From Paracoccus shanxieyensis (lineage in GTDB: Bacteria > Pseudomonadota > Alphaproteobacteria > Rhodobacterales > Rhodobacteraceae), in contig NZ_WMII01000015.1 in assembly GCF_009711265.1 (NCBI RefSeq), positions 1-64,000 of the forward strand: a stretch of DNA of 64,000 nucleotides. The letters run 5' to 3'. A program made the position numbers and the translations under genes. Below the pieces are notes generated by a model. It had not been told where the DNA came from and did not search any database. It worked only from the letters and a program-made list of their open reading frames with translations. Below are positions 45,613 to 55,743 of the stretch, piece after piece (position 1 is the stretch's first letter; each line of letters begins with the position of its first letter).

Positions 45613-47046
45613 CTAGCCCCGGCTGGCCGGGTAAAGCGCGCGGAAGCGGGCATGGCTTTCGGCAAAGGCTGGCACCAGCGCGGCATCGGGCAGGATCTCC
45701 TGCGCAATGCGCGGCATGGTGCAGATCTCGGCCGCAGATGCGCCGGTCGCGGCCATCATGCCCAGCCGCGCCGCGCCGAAGGCCGCGCCGTAATCGCCGC
45801 CCTCGGGCAGCAACACCGGCAGGTTCAGCGTGGTGGCGATCAGCCGCAGCCAGTAATCCGACCGCGCCCCGCCGCCCAAGGCCAGCAGCCCGTCCAGATC
45901 GGCCCCAGCCGCGCGCAGGGCGGTCAGGTTGTCGGCCAGGGCAAAGGTCACGCCCTCCAGCACGGCGCGGGTCAGCGCGGCACGGTCGGTGGTGGGCGTC
46001 AGCCCGGCCAGCAGCCCCTTGGCCAGCGCGTCGTTATGCGGCGTGCGTTCGCCCGACAGGTAGGGCAGGAACATCGCCGTGCCGGGGGCCTGCAACGCGC
46101 CAAGGCCCGCCGTCAGGTCGGCAGGCTTTGCCTGCAGAACGCCCGCAAGCCACTCCATCGCCGCCGAGGCCGACAGGATCACCCCCATCTGGTGCCATGT
46201 CTGGGGCAGCGCGTGGCAGAAGGCGTGAACCGCCGTTTCCGGCGCGGGCAGGAAGCGGTCCGAAGCGGCAAACACCACGCCCGAGGTGCCAAGGCTGACA
46301 AAGCCCTGCCCCGGCGCGACCGTCCCCGCGCCGATGGCGGTCGCGGCATTGTCGCCCGCGCCGCCCGCGACAACCGCCTGCCCCATGCCCCAACGCGCCG
46401 CCAGTTCGGCCCGCAGCCTGCCCGACGGCGCCGAGCCTTCGACCAGCGCGGGCATCTGGTCGCGCCTCATGCCGCCCGCCGCCAGCGCGGCGTCGGACCA
46501 GTCGCGGGCCGCCACGTCCAGCCAGCTTGTCCCCGAGGCATCCGACATCTCGCTGACACGCTCGCCGGTCAGCCACAGGCGCAGATAGTCCTTGGGCAGC
46601 AGGACCGTGGCCACGCGGCTGAACAGATCGGGCTCATGCCGTGCCATCCAGACCAGTTTCGGCGCGGTGAAGCCCGGAAACACGATATTGCCCGAGATGC
46701 GGCGCAGATCGGGCATGGCGTCCAGCTCGGCGGCCTCGGCATGGCTGCGGGTGTCGTTCCACAGGATCGCGGGGCGCAGCACAGCCCCGCTTGCATCCAG
46801 CGCGACCGCGCCGTGCATCTGGCCGGACAGGCCGATGCCCTGCACCGCCGCGAGGTCATGGGCGCGGGCCAGCGCGGCCAGCGCGGTCTCGGTCGCGCGG
46901 ATCCAGTCTGCCGGGTCCTGTTCCGACCAGTTGGGGTGCGGGCGCTGCACCGTCAGCCCCGCCGTTTCCGACCCCAGCACGCGCTGGCTGTCGTCGATCA
47001 GCGTGACTTTCACGCCCGAAGTGCCAAGGTCGATGCCCAGATACAT
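45613..47046 (-). CDS. xylB: Xylulokinase
   Basis: XylB phosphorylates D-xylulose to D-xylulose-5-phosphate. The 477-residue FGGY kinase has MYLGIDLGTSGVKVTLIDDS at the start, GIGLSGQMHGAVALDASGAV (about residues 71-90), ILWNDTRSHAEAAELD and GAGDNAATAIGAGTVAPGQG (about 229-248), all close to XylB. In the polyol pathway arabitol/xylitol oxidation gives D-xylulose, so it fits at the end of the smo-mtlK operon. It is three bases after the preceding FGGY gene. Confidence 0.92.
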   Translation of the reverse strand: MYLGIDLGTSGVKVTLIDDSQRVLGSETAGLTVQRPHPNWSEQDPADWIRATETALAALARAHDLAAVQGIGLSGQMHGAVALDASGAVLRPAILWNDTRSHAEAAELDAMPDLRRISGNIVFPGFTAPKLVWMARHEPDLFSRVATVLLPKDYLRLWLTGERVSEMSDASGTSWLDVAARDWSDAALAAGGMRRDQMPALVEGSAPSGRLRAELAARWGMGQAVVAGGAGDNAATAIGAGTVAPGQGFVSLGTSGVVFAASDRFLPAPETAVHAFCHALPQTWHQMGVILSASAAMEWLAGVLQAKPADLTAGLGALQAPGTAMFLPYLSGERTPHNDALAKGLLAGLTPTTDRAALTRAVLEGVTFALADNLTALRAAGADLDGLLALGGGARSDYWLRLIATTLNLPVLLPEGGDYGAAFGAARLGMMAATGASAAEICTMPRIAQEILPDAALVPAFAESHARFRALYPASRG

Positions 47047-47049
47047 GGC

Positions 47050-48504
47050 CTAGTCCTTTGTCATGTTTAGAATTTCATCGCGCTGCTGCTGCATGCGCAA
47101 AAACACCGCCCAATCGCGCGCCCGCCGCGCCCGGCCCTGCGCATCGGGCAGGGTCACGACCGCCGGACGCGCAAACCTGTCCCGCGCGGCGCGCACGCCA
47201 CCGGCCAGCGGCGCGGCCGCGGCAATCGCCGTGCCGCGCAGCACCGCATCCTCGGGCTGCCAATGAATTTCGGCGCCGGTCGCATCGGCGTAAAGCTGGC
47301 GCAGCAGCGCCGTGCGCGCCTGCCCGCCCGCCATGGCCAGCCGCGTGGGGGCCAGCCCCATATGGTCGATGACCTGACGCGTCCCCAGCGCGATCCCCAC
47401 GGCCGAGCGCCAGTACAGCGCATCCATCGCATCCTGCCCGCGATCCAGCGACTGGCCATGGATGACACCGCGCATCAGCGGATCGGCAAAGGGCGCGCGG
47501 TTGCCCTTGAAATCGGGCAGGATCTGCAGACCCGCGCCCGGTTCCACAGTCATCGCCGCGATGCGCTGGGTGATCTGGTCATGGCTTTGCGGCTGCGGAT
47601 ATTGCAGGCGCACCCATTCCAGCAGCGCGCCAGTGGCGGATTGCCCGCCTTCGGTCACGGCTTCGTCGGGCAGGATCGCGCCGGGATAGGGCCCCCACAA
47701 GGCAGGCGCGACCGGCAGATCCCGTGCCATGACGCAGTTCGATGTCCCGGCGATCAGCGCGGGCATGTCTGGTGCGGCCCCCAGCGCGCCCGCAAAGGCG
47801 TCGATCAGCCCGGCGGCGACAATGCAGTCGCGGGTCAGCCCCAGTTCAGCCGCGCCCTGCGCCGAAAGCGGGCCGATGGCCGCGCCGGTGGGCAGGACGG
47901 GTTCGGAATGCGGGAAATCGGCAATGTCCAGTTCGGCCAGCAGATCCGAGGCCCAGCCACCCTGATCGGGCAGCCATGGCCATTTCGCCGCCGCCGCGCA
48001 ATGCGCACGCGACGCGATGCCGGTGGCGCGAAAGGCCAGATGGTCGCCCAGATCGCGGATGCCGCGCAGACTGGCCCAGACATCCGGGCGGTGACGCTTC
48101 AGCCAGATCAGCTTGGGCGTCTGCATCTCGGGCGAGACGGCCCCGCCCGCGCGCGCCACCACCTGATGCGGGATGGCGGACAGGGCCGCGGCCTCGGCCA
48201 CGGCGCGGTGGTCGTGCCATGCGATCACATCGGGCGCAAAGCCGGGGGCATCGACGACCAGCGAACAGGTGGCATCGAAGGCCAGCGCGCGGATCGCCTC
48301 GGGCGGGGCACCGGCCATGGCGCGGGCTTCGGCCAGCGCATCGGCCGTGGCCTGCCAGATTTCCGCGAATGCGAACCCCGCCTGCCCGCCCCCCATGGTC
48401 AGCGTGGCAAAGCCGCGACTGGTCCGGGCGACAAGCTGCCCGTCCAGAGTGAACACACCCGCACGCGCGCGGGCGGACCCCACATCAACCGCAGCGATCA
48501 GCAA
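47050..48504 (-). CDS. Second FGGY carbohydrate kinase (D-ribulokinase-like)
   Basis: The 484-residue protein starts MLIAAVDVGSARARAGVFTL and has RALAFDATCSLVVDAPGF, IAWHDHRAVAEAAALSAI and LQILPDFKGNRAPFADPLMR, which resemble the YDR109C/FGGY D-ribulokinase branch more than XylB. The ATP side reads MAGGQARTALLRQLYADATG (about residues 387-406). The substrate is probably a ketopentose made by the polyol dehydrogenases upstream, such as D-ribulose from D-arabitol or ribitol; that is inference. Confidence 0.8.
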   Translation of the reverse strand: MLIAAVDVGSARARAGVFTLDGQLVARTSRGFATLTMGGGQAGFAFAEIWQATADALAEARAMAGAPPEAIRALAFDATCSLVVDAPGFAPDVIAWHDHRAVAEAAALSAIPHQVVARAGGAVSPEMQTPKLIWLKRHRPDVWASLRGIRDLGDHLAFRATGIASRAHCAAAAKWPWLPDQGGWASDLLAELDIADFPHSEPVLPTGAAIGPLSAQGAAELGLTRDCIVAAGLIDAFAGALGAAPDMPALIAGTSNCVMARDLPVAPALWGPYPGAILPDEAVTEGGQSATGALLEWVRLQYPQPQSHDQITQRIAAMTVEPGAGLQILPDFKGNRAPFADPLMRGVIHGQSLDRGQDAMDALYWRSAVGIALGTRQVIDHMGLAPTRLAMAGGQARTALLRQLYADATGAEIHWQPEDAVLRGTAIAAAAPLAGGVRAARDRFARPAVVTLPDAQGRARRARDWAVFLRMQQQRDEILNMTKD

Positions 48505-48516
48505 GACGTCTCCCCC

Positions 48517-49176
48517 TCAGGCCAGTTCGGCCAAAGTCTTGGGCAAAACGCCGGCATGTTCAATCAGCGCGTCGGGATTAAGCGCCGCCAGGCGCTGCGC
48601 CAGCCCCGCAGGTGCGGCATGACTGCCACCCAGAAAGCCCACGACGCGCATTCCGGCGGCCTTGGCGGCAAGGATGCCCGCCGGGCTGTCCTCGATCACC
48701 ACGCAATCGGCGGGGGCGATGCCCAGCCGTTCGGCGGCCAGCAGGAACAGGTCGGGCGCGGGCTTGCCATTCTGCACCATGGTCGCGGAATAGACATGCG
48801 CGCCGAAAAACGGCGCCAGCCCGGTCATGCCCAGCGAAAGCGCCAGCCGCTCGGGCGTCGAGGAGGAGGCGACCGCCCTTGGTCCAGTCAGCTGCGCCAG
48901 CACCTCGGCCATGCCGGGGATCGGGCGCAGGTCTTCCTGAAAGCGGCGGGCTAGGCTCTCGGCATAACCGGGCATGGCGGGGGCAAGGTCGATGGCCAGA
49001 TCGCGCGCCGCGGCCTCGACGACATAGCGGACCGAACGGCCCAGATATGCGTCATAGACCAGCGCCTCATCGACCGGGGCCCCAAGCCCCTGCATCATGC
49101 GGGCCAGTTCGGCGGCGGCCAAGGGTTCGCTGTCCACCAGCACCCCGTCGCAGTCGAAAATCAGCCCGCGTGACAC
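48517..49176 (-). CDS. HAD-superfamily sugar-phosphate phosphatase
   Basis: The 219-residue protein has the HAD motif I LIFDCDGVLVDSEPLAAAEL (nucleophile Asp8), motif II in VASSSTPERLALSLGMTG, the motif III lysine in QNGKPAPDLFLLAAERLGIA and motif IV CVVIEDSPAGILAAKAAG. It is a beta-phosphoglucomutase-like phosphatase. Located between mtlK and the FGGY kinases, it may remove a misplaced phosphate from a sugar or polyol. The exact substrate is unknown. Confidence 0.85.
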   Translation of the reverse strand: MSRGLIFDCDGVLVDSEPLAAAELARMMQGLGAPVDEALVYDAYLGRSVRYVVEAAARDLAIDLAPAMPGYAESLARRFQEDLRPIPGMAEVLAQLTGPRAVASSSTPERLALSLGMTGLAPFFGAHVYSATMVQNGKPAPDLFLLAAERLGIAPADCVVIEDSPAGILAAKAAGMRVVGFLGGSHAAPAGLAQRLAALNPDALIEHAGVLPKTLAELA

Positions 49177-49180
49177 TGAT

Positions 49181-50647
49181 TTACCCCTTCAGATAGGTGG
49201 TCAGCGTGGCCGCCGTGCCATCGCGCCACAGCATCGCCAGCCACCCCGCAAAGGGTTCGGCGAAACGCGGATCGCTGCCGGTCGCGCCATAGATGTCGGC
49301 CATGCCCAGCCATTGCGAGGCATCGTCCCTGGCCGCGTTCGCCACCTTGGTCAGCCGGTCCCAGTTCGGATCGTTCGGCTCGATGACCGCGCCGCTGTCG
49401 GTGACGCCCGCGCAATAACGACACCACAGCGCCGATTCCAGCGCCAGACCATCGACCGACAGCCCCTGCGCCAGCCGATCGTTGATCGTCGGCACGATGA
49501 ATTTCGGCTGCCGGTTCGAACCGTCAAGGCACAGCCGCCGGATCGTGTCGCCAATCTTGGGATTGGCGCAACGCTCGGCCACCTTGGCGTAATAGGCGTT
49601 CAGATCGGTGCCGGGCACGGGCGGGACGGCGGGGATGATCTCCTCGGCCTCCAGCTTGTCCAGAAAGGCGCGGACCAGCGGATTTTCCATGCCCTCATGT
49701 ACGAAATGAATGTCCATCAGCCCCGAGGGATAGGCGATGACCGCGTGCCCGCCGTTCAGGATGCGGATCTTCATCAGCTCCCACGGGGTGACATCGGCGA
49801 CGAATTCGACGCCGACTTCTTCCAAAGCGGGACGGCCTTGCGGGAAATTGTCCTCGAGCACCCATTGGATGAAATCCTCGGCAAAGACCGGGCAATCATC
49901 GGCAATGCCGAAATCGTCGCGGATCATCGCGCGCTCGCGGTCGCTGGTCGCGGGCGTGATGCGATCGACCATGCCGTTCGGGAAGGCCACATTGGCGGCG
50001 ATCCAACCGGCCAGTTCGGGATCGGACAAACGGGCGGTTTCCACCACCGCCTCGCGCGTGACCACGCCGTTATGCGGGATGTTGTCGCAGCACATGACGG
50101 TGAAGGCAGGCACGCCCGCCGCACGCCGCGCCTTCAGCCCCGCGACCAGCATCCCGAACACGGTTTTCGGCGCATCGGGGGTCGCGCCATCGGCGGCAAT
50201 CGCCGGATGGGCCGGGTCGAAATGGCCGGTATTGGCGTCGATGAAATAGCCGCCCTCGGTGATGGTCAGGCTGGCGATCTTCGTGGCCGGATCGGCCAGT
50301 TGCCCGACGATCGCGCCCGCATCGGCGGCGGGCAGATAGTCGATCATCGCGCCGATGACGCGGGCCTGCGACGCATCGGCCGACTGTTCGACGACGGTAT
50401 ACAGATTGTCCTGCCCCGCCAGCGCGTCGCGCATCTTCGCGTCCGAGGGCATCACACCCGCGCCGATGATCGCGAAATCATGGCCTTTGCCGGTGTTCAT
50501 CAGCCGGTCCAGATAGACCGCCTGATGCGCGCGGTGAAAGTTGCCAAGGCCGAAATGCACGATGCCGCCGGTCAGCGCCTGCCGGTCATAGGCGGGCTTT
50601 GCGGCATCGATGTCGGAAAGATTGGCGTCGTTCAATCGAATGGTCAT
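49181..50647 (-). CDS. mtlK: Mannitol 2-dehydrogenase family protein
   Basis: It oxidises mannitol to fructose, and arabitol or sorbitol to the ketoses, using NAD. The 488-residue protein has VHFGLGNFHRAHQAVYLDRL (about residues 30-49), a Rossmann region for NAD, then EDFIQWVLEDNFPQGRPALE and the catalytic segment KIRILNGGHAVIAYPSGLMD with the Lys-Asn-His set typical of polyol dehydrogenases. Order smoS-mtlK matches Rhodobacter. It follows smoS by one base and precedes the HAD gene by four. Confidence 0.93.
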   Translation of the reverse strand: MTIRLNDANLSDIDAAKPAYDRQALTGGIVHFGLGNFHRAHQAVYLDRLMNTGKGHDFAIIGAGVMPSDAKMRDALAGQDNLYTVVEQSADASQARVIGAMIDYLPAADAGAIVGQLADPATKIASLTITEGGYFIDANTGHFDPAHPAIAADGATPDAPKTVFGMLVAGLKARRAAGVPAFTVMCCDNIPHNGVVTREAVVETARLSDPELAGWIAANVAFPNGMVDRITPATSDRERAMIRDDFGIADDCPVFAEDFIQWVLEDNFPQGRPALEEVGVEFVADVTPWELMKIRILNGGHAVIAYPSGLMDIHFVHEGMENPLVRAFLDKLEAEEIIPAVPPVPGTDLNAYYAKVAERCANPKIGDTIRRLCLDGSNRQPKFIVPTINDRLAQGLSVDGLALESALWCRYCAGVTDSGAVIEPNDPNWDRLTKVANAARDDASQWLGMADIYGATGSDPRFAEPFAGWLAMLWRDGTAATLTTYLKG

Positions 50648-50648
50648 C

Positions 50649-51413
50649 TTAGTTCATCCAGTTTCCGCCATCGACGTTATACGTCTGGGCGACGATGTAT
50701 TCGGCATCATCCGAGGCAAGGAACACCGCCATGCCGGTCAGATCCTCGGCAGTGCCCATGCGGCCATAGGGCACGGCGGCCCCGACCTCGGCCTTTTTCT
50801 GGCCACGGGGTTTGTTCTCATAGGCGGCGAATTTCGCGTCCACGCCGTCCCAATGTTCGCCATCCACCACGCCCGGCGCGATGGCATTGACGTTGATCCC
50901 GTGCGAGATCAGGTTCAGCCCCGCCGATTGGGTCAGGCTGATGACAGCGGCCTTGGTGGCGCAATAGACGCCGACCAGCGCCTCGCCCCGGCGGCCCGCC
51001 TGACTGGCCATGTTGATGATGCGGCCCTTGCGGCTGGTGTCGATCATATGGCGCGCGACGGCCTGCATCGTGAACAGCGCCCCGCCCACATTGATCGCAA
51101 ACAGCGTATCATAGCTTTGGCGGGTGATTTCGGTGATCGGGGCCAGATCGAACAGCGCGGCATTATTGATAAGGATGTCGATGCCGCCCATCAGACGCAC
51201 CGCCTCGGCCACGCCCGCGTCGATGCTGTCCTGTTTCGTCACGTCCATGACGATGGCATGGGCGCCGATCTGGGCCGCGGTCGCGCGCACGGCCTCTTCG
51301 TTGATATCGGCAATCGCCACCGTCGCGCCCTCGGCGATGTAGCGTTCGGCGAAGGCGCGCCCGATGCCGCGCGCAGCCCCTGTGATGATTGCCGTCTTGC
51401 CTTGCAGCCTCAT
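50649..51413 (-). CDS. smoS: Sorbitol dehydrogenase, short-chain type (SmoS)
   Basis: SmoS oxidises D-sorbitol to fructose and galactitol to tagatose. The 254-residue SDR has the NAD motif TGAARGIG (about residues 11-18), the NNAALFD segment, catalytic Ser in [20 protein letters not shown] with Tyr-x-x-x-Lys (VYCATKAA), and C-terminal [16 protein letters not shown]. The ATG overlaps the stop of smoK by four bases. Confidence 0.93.
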   Translation of the reverse strand: MRLQGKTAIITGAARGIGRAFAERYIAEGATVAIADINEEAVRATAAQIGAHAIVMDVTKQDSIDAGVAEAVRLMGGIDILINNAALFDLAPITEITRQSYDTLFAINVGGALFTMQAVARHMIDTSRKGRIINMASQAGRRGEALVGVYCATKAAVISLTQSAGLNLISHGINVNAIAPGVVDGEHWDGVDAKFAAYENKPRGQKKAEVGAAVPYGRMGTAEDLTGMAVFLASDDAEYIVAQTYNVDGGNWMN

Positions 51414-52408
51414 ATGGCTAGTCCTTTGTCGTCAAAGCGATAGATGCGCCCGTCCTGCGGCGTCAGATAGATGCGGTCGCCGTGATCGGCGGGGAATTCC
51501 CCCGCGCCGCGCGCGATGACATGCGTGCCGTCATCCAGATCGACATGCAGGAACGTGTCCGAGCCCAGATGCTCGGCGACGCCGACCGTGCCCGCCAGCA
51601 GGCCCTCGGTCCGCGACATCTGGAAATGTTCGGGACGCACGCCGATGGCATGGGCCCCCATCGAGGCCGCGACCTGCCCCTCGATGAAATTCATGTTGGG
51701 GCTGCCGATAAAGCCCGCGACAAAGCGGTTGGCGGGCTTGCGGTAAAGCTCCAGCGGGCTGCCGACCTGTTCGACCAGACCGGCGCGCAGCACGACGATC
51801 TTGTCGGCCATGGTCATCGCCTCGACCTGATCGTGGGTCACATAGACCATGGTGGTCGCCAGCTTCTTGTGCAGCTCGCTGATTTCCACCCGCATGTTCA
51901 CGCGCAAGGCGGCATCAAGGTTCGACAGCGGCTCGTCGAACAGAAACGCGCTGGGTTCGCGCACGATGGCGCGGCCGATGGCCACACGCTGACGCTGGCC
52001 GCCCGAAAGCTGGCCGGGGCGGCGCTCCAGATAATCGGTCAGGTTCAGGATCCCCGCCGCATGACCCACGCGGCGGTCCTGTTCGGCCGCGTCCATCCCG
52101 GCCATCTTCAGCGGGAATGCGATATTCTTCCTGACCGACATATGCGGATAAAGCGCATAGCTTTGAAACACCATCGCCAGCTTGCGCCGCGCCGGGGCGG
52201 CCTGCGTCATGTCCTGCCCGTCGATGATGACCTGCCCCGAGGTCACATCCTCCAGCCCGGCGATCAGCCGCAGCAGCGTGGATTTGCCGCAGCCCGAGGG
52301 GCCGACGAAGACGACGAATTCGCCTTCCTTGATTTCCAGATCGACGCCCGGAATGACCTCGACATCGCCGAAGACCTTGCGGACCTGTTTGAGTGTAATG
52401 CTGCCCAT
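51410..52408 (-). CDS. smoK: Polyol ABC transporter ATP-binding protein (SmoK, UgpC/MalK-like)
   Basis: The 332-residue protein has Walker [13 protein letters not shown] (about residues 36-47), Q-loop [13 protein letters not shown], signature [15 protein letters not shown] and Walker [17 protein letters not shown], plus a C-terminal TOBE-like regulatory region ([15 protein letters not shown]). It is a CUT1-type sugar importer ATPase. It comes after smoG with a ten-base gap and overlaps smoS. Confidence 0.93.
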   Translation of the reverse strand: MGSITLKQVRKVFGDVEVIPGVDLEIKEGEFVVFVGPSGCGKSTLLRLIAGLEDVTSGQVIIDGQDMTQAAPARRKLAMVFQSYALYPHMSVRKNIAFPLKMAGMDAAEQDRRVGHAAGILNLTDYLERRPGQLSGGQRQRVAIGRAIVREPSAFLFDEPLSNLDAALRVNMRVEISELHKKLATTMVYVTHDQVEAMTMADKIVVLRAGLVEQVGSPLELYRKPANRFVAGFIGSPNMNFIEGQVAASMGAHAIGVRPEHFQMSRTEGLLAGTVGVAEHLGSDTFLHVDLDDGTHVIARGAGEFPADHGDRIYLTPQDGRIYRFDDKGLAI

Positions 52409-52418
52409 GTTTCCCCCC

Positions 52419-53249
52419 TTATTTCACAGCGCCGAAGGTCAGGCCGCGGACCAGTTGCTTTTGGCTGAACCAGCCAAGGATCAGGATCGGGGCAATGGCC
52501 ATGGTGCTTGCCGCCGACAGTTTTGCGTAAAACAGCCCTTCGGGCGATGAATAGCTGGCGATGAAGGTCGTCAGCGGCGCCGCCTGCGTCGTGGTCAGGT
52601 TCAGCGTCCAGAACGCCTCATTCCACGCCAGAATGACGTTCAGAAGCAGGGTCGAGGCGATGCCCGGCACCGCCATCGGCGTCAGCACATAGACGATTTC
52701 CTTGGACAGGCTGGCCCCGTCCATCCGCGACGCCTCAAGGATCTCGGCCGGGATTTCGCGGAAATAGGTATACAGCATCCAGACGATGATCGGCAGGTTG
52801 ATCAGCATCAGCACGAAGGTGATGCCAAAGCGGCTGTCCAGCAGACCCGCATTGTTGAACATCACATACATCGGGATCAGCACGCCCGCCGCCGGCATCA
52901 TCTTGGTGGACAGCATCCACATCAGCAGATCCTTGGTCCGCTTGCCGGGCTGGAACGCCATCGACCATGCCGCAGGCACGGCGATCAGCAGCCCCAGCAG
53001 CGTCGAGCCGATCGAGATGATGACCGAGTTCATGAAGTGCCGGAAATAGGGCGACCGCGCCTGCACCTCGGAGTAATTCGCCGTCGTCCAGTCGAAGAAC
53101 AGGAATTTCGGCGGCGAGGCGATGGCGTCGGCCTCGGTCTTGAAGCTGGTCAGGATCATCCACAGGATCGGGAAGAAGATCGCCAGCGCGACCAGCCATG
53201 CCAGCACGGTGAAGGTGATGCGGCGGGTTTGGGTGACTTTGCGGGCCAT
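52419..53249 (-). CDS. smoG: Polyol ABC transporter permease (SmoG, MalG-like)
   Basis: The 276-residue permease has six helices, beginning [20 protein letters not shown], and the EAA loop [20 protein letters not shown] (about residues 171-190) that meets the ATPase. CUT1 second permeases of sorbitol/mannitol importers look like this. Five bases separate it from smoF. Confidence 0.9.
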   Translation of the reverse strand: MARKVTQTRRITFTVLAWLVALAIFFPILWMILTSFKTEADAIASPPKFLFFDWTTANYSEVQARSPYFRHFMNSVIISIGSTLLGLLIAVPAAWSMAFQPGKRTKDLLMWMLSTKMMPAAGVLIPMYVMFNNAGLLDSRFGITFVLMLINLPIIVWMLYTYFREIPAEILEASRMDGASLSKEIVYVLTPMAVPGIASTLLLNVILAWNEAFWTLNLTTTQAAPLTTFIASYSSPEGLFYAKLSAASTMAIAPILILGWFSQKQLVRGLTFGAVK

Positions 53250-53253
53250 GGGA

Positions 53254-54123
53254 TCACTCCAGCGTCTTGCCGATCATCCGCATCAGGAAGATCGCAACGA
53301 TATTGGCCAGGATGACGGCGACGATGCCGCCTGCGGATGCGCCGCCCACGTCGAATTGCAGCAGAGCCTGCGAATAGACCAGATAGGTCAGGTTCGTGGA
53401 CTGATAGCCGGGACCGCCATTGGTGGTCACAAGGATTTCGGCAAAGACCGACAGCAGGAAGATCGTCTCGATCAGGATGACGACGGTGATGGCGCGCGAC
53501 AGGTGCGGCACGATCAGATGGGTGAACTTGGCCCATGCGCTGGCGCCGTCCATCTCGGCGGCTTCCATCTGCTCGCTGTCCAGCGATTGCAGGGCGGTCA
53601 GCAGGATCAGCGTGGCGAAAGGCAGCCATTGCCAGGACACGATGCCGATGATCGACAGCAGCGGATATTGCGCCAGAAAGTCGATGGGCTGCGCGCCGAC
53701 CGCCTTGGCGATCCATGCGAACAGACCATTGACCGGGTTCAGGAACATGTTCTTCCACACCAGCGCCGAAACCGTGGGCATGATGAAGAAGGGCGCAATC
53801 ACCAGAATGCGCACGATGCCCTGGCCGAACATCGGCTGATCCAGCAGCATGGCCAGCAGGATACCGCCGCCGACCGTGATGATCAGCACGCCGCCGACCA
53901 GCATCAGCGTATTGGCCATGGCCTGCCAGAAGGCCGGGTCGGACAGGAAATACTTGTAATTGGTGAAGCCGATGAACTGCTCCATCCCCGGCGACAGCAG
54001 GTTATAGCTTTGGAAGCTGAACCACAGCGTCATGCCAAGCGGAACGATCATCCAGCCCAGCAGCAGCAGGACCGAGGGCGCGACCATGAAGCGCGCAAGG
54101 GTTTTCTGGTGTCTTGTGGCCAT
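53254..54123 (-). CDS. smoF: Polyol ABC transporter permease (SmoF, MalF-like)
   Basis: The 289-residue permease has six helices (FMVAPSVLLLLGWMIVPLGM first) and the EAA loop LQSLDSEQMEAAEMDGASAW (about residues 187-206). The start at 54123 is chosen because GGAGG lies nine bases ahead; an upstream ATG at 54174 has no ribosome site. With smoE, smoG and smoK it forms the complete importer. Confidence 0.9.
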   Translation of the reverse strand: MATRHQKTLARFMVAPSVLLLLGWMIVPLGMTLWFSFQSYNLLSPGMEQFIGFTNYKYFLSDPAFWQAMANTLMLVGGVLIITVGGGILLAMLLDQPMFGQGIVRILVIAPFFIMPTVSALVWKNMFLNPVNGLFAWIAKAVGAQPIDFLAQYPLLSIIGIVSWQWLPFATLILLTALQSLDSEQMEAAEMDGASAWAKFTHLIVPHLSRAITVVILIETIFLLSVFAEILVTTNGGPGYQSTNLTYLVYSQALLQFDVGGASAGGIVAVILANIVAIFLMRMIGKTLE

Positions 54124-54226
54124 CGGGCCGCGCCTCCCTACGCGGGTCGCGATCAGGTAAGATATTTGCGACAAGGGGCGGCCATGCGCCCCTTGTCATG
54201 AACAAGGCCAAACAATCGGGACCGGA

Positions 54227-55534
54227 TTACTTGGGATAACCGGCCTTGGCCATTTCGCGTTCCGAGATCTGCTGCGCCATCTGCAGCGCCCGCTCGACCG
54301 TCGCCTGCCCGGCCAACGCGGCCGAGAATTGCTGGCCGACCGCCGTGCCAAGCGCCTGGAACTCGGGGATGCCGACCCATTGCGTGCCGATATAGGGCAC
54401 CTGCACCGTGGTCGGGTTCTTCAGATCCGCGGACATGATGCTGTCCAGCGTGGGCTTCGCGAAAGGCGCGGCCTGCTGATATTCCGGGTTTTCATAAAGC
54501 GAGGTGCGGGTGCCCGGCGGCACGTTGGCCCAGCCTTCGGCCTTGGCGACTTCTTCGGTATAGGCCTTCGAGGTCGCCCATGCGACGAACTTCTTGGCCG
54601 CTTCCGGCTGGTCGCTGCTGGAGGGGATGGCAAGCGTCCATGCCCACAGCCACATGGCGGGCTTTTCGCCCTGCGGGGCCAACGCGTAGCCGACCTTGTC
54701 GGCAACCGTCGATTCCTCGGGGTTGGACACGAAGCTGGCCGCGACCGTCGCATCCATCCACATGCCGCATTTGCCGGTCTGGAACAGCGCGAGGTTTTCG
54801 TTGAACCCGTTCGAGGACGCGCCGGGCGGGCCTGCCTCGGTCATGATGGTGACGTAATCGGTCAGCGCCTTCTTCCACGCTTCGGACCCGAATTGCGGCT
54901 TCCAGTCCATGTCGAACCACGGCGCGCCATAGCTGGCCGCCATCGAGGTCAGGAAGGCCATGTTTTCGCCCCAGCCCGCCTTGCCGCGCAGGCAGATGCC
55001 ATAGATCTCGTTCTGCTTGTCGGTCATCTTGCGGGCCGCGTCGAAGACGAAGTCCCAGGTCGGACGCTCGGGCATGGTCAGCCCGGCCTTTTCCATCAGA
55101 TCCTTGCGATACATCAGCATCGCCGATTCGCCATAGAACGGCGCGGCATACAGCTTGCCATCCAGCGACAGGCCGTCGCGGATCGGCGGCAGGATGTCAT
55201 CGGCGTCGTAATCGGCGCCCATGTCTTCCAGCGGCGTCAGCCAGCCCTGTTTCGCCCAGATCGGCACTTCGTAGTTGCCGACGGTCACGATGTCATACTG
55301 ACCGCCCTTGGTCGCGATATCCGTGGTGACGCGCTGACGCAGCACGTTTTCTTCCAACGTGACCCATTCCAGCTGGATGTCGGGATTGGCGTCGGTAAAG
55401 GGCTTGGTCATCTTCTGCATGCGGATCATGTCACCGTTGTTCACGGTGGCGATGGTCAGCGTCTCGGCCATGGCGGGCGCGGCAAGCGCCGTCAGGGCAC
55501 AGGCCCCCATCAGGCCGCGCAGCTTCATGTTCAT
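54227..55534 (-). CDS. smoE: Polyol ABC transporter substrate-binding protein (SmoE)
   Basis: The 435-residue protein has a signal peptide (MNMKLRGLMGACALTALAAP, cleavage near AMA-ETL) and a type 1 extracellular solute-binding fold: PDIQLEWVTLEENVLRQRVT (about residues 50-69), GQYDIVTVGNYEVPIWAKQG and QWVGIPEFQALGTAVGQQFS near the end. The family binds sorbitol, mannitol and related polyols. GGAGG nine bases before the ATG at 55534 supports the start. It heads the nine-gene smo operon. Confidence 0.92.
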   Translation of the reverse strand: MNMKLRGLMGACALTALAAPAMAETLTIATVNNGDMIRMQKMTKPFTDANPDIQLEWVTLEENVLRQRVTTDIATKGGQYDIVTVGNYEVPIWAKQGWLTPLEDMGADYDADDILPPIRDGLSLDGKLYAAPFYGESAMLMYRKDLMEKAGLTMPERPTWDFVFDAARKMTDKQNEIYGICLRGKAGWGENMAFLTSMAASYGAPWFDMDWKPQFGSEAWKKALTDYVTIMTEAGPPGASSNGFNENLALFQTGKCGMWMDATVAASFVSNPEESTVADKVGYALAPQGEKPAMWLWAWTLAIPSSSDQPEAAKKFVAWATSKAYTEEVAKAEGWANVPPGTRTSLYENPEYQQAAPFAKPTLDSIMSADLKNPTTVQVPYIGTQWVGIPEFQALGTAVGQQFSAALAGQATVERALQMAQQISEREMAKAGYPK

Positions 55535-55559
55535 CTTGGTCGTCCTCCCTAACGGATCA

Positions 55560-55586
55560 GCATTTGCCAATGCGGTGGGCAAATGC
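55560..55586 (-). promoter_or_regulatory. Inverted repeat in the smoE promoter region, probable operator
   Basis: GCATTTGCC (55560-55568) and GGCAAATGC (55578-55586) are perfect 9-bp arms nine bases apart, 26-52 bases ahead of the smoE start. Farther upstream GGGAAATGC occurs twice (55683-55691 and 55698-55706, 15-bp period), one base different from the arm. A likely binding site for the SorC-type regulator at 44685. Confidence 0.6.
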
Positions 55587-55743
55587 TCACACATCACGCG
55601 GTTTCTGTCAAGAGTATGACGTGGTGGGGGATCCGGGGATTGACAGGTCGTCCATTCCAAAAGCCGGCAGCCCCGGCGTTCGGGAAATGCACCTTTGGGA
55701 AATGCGCCGCGCAGGTCGTGCCGCGCGGCGCGGGAAAAGGCGA

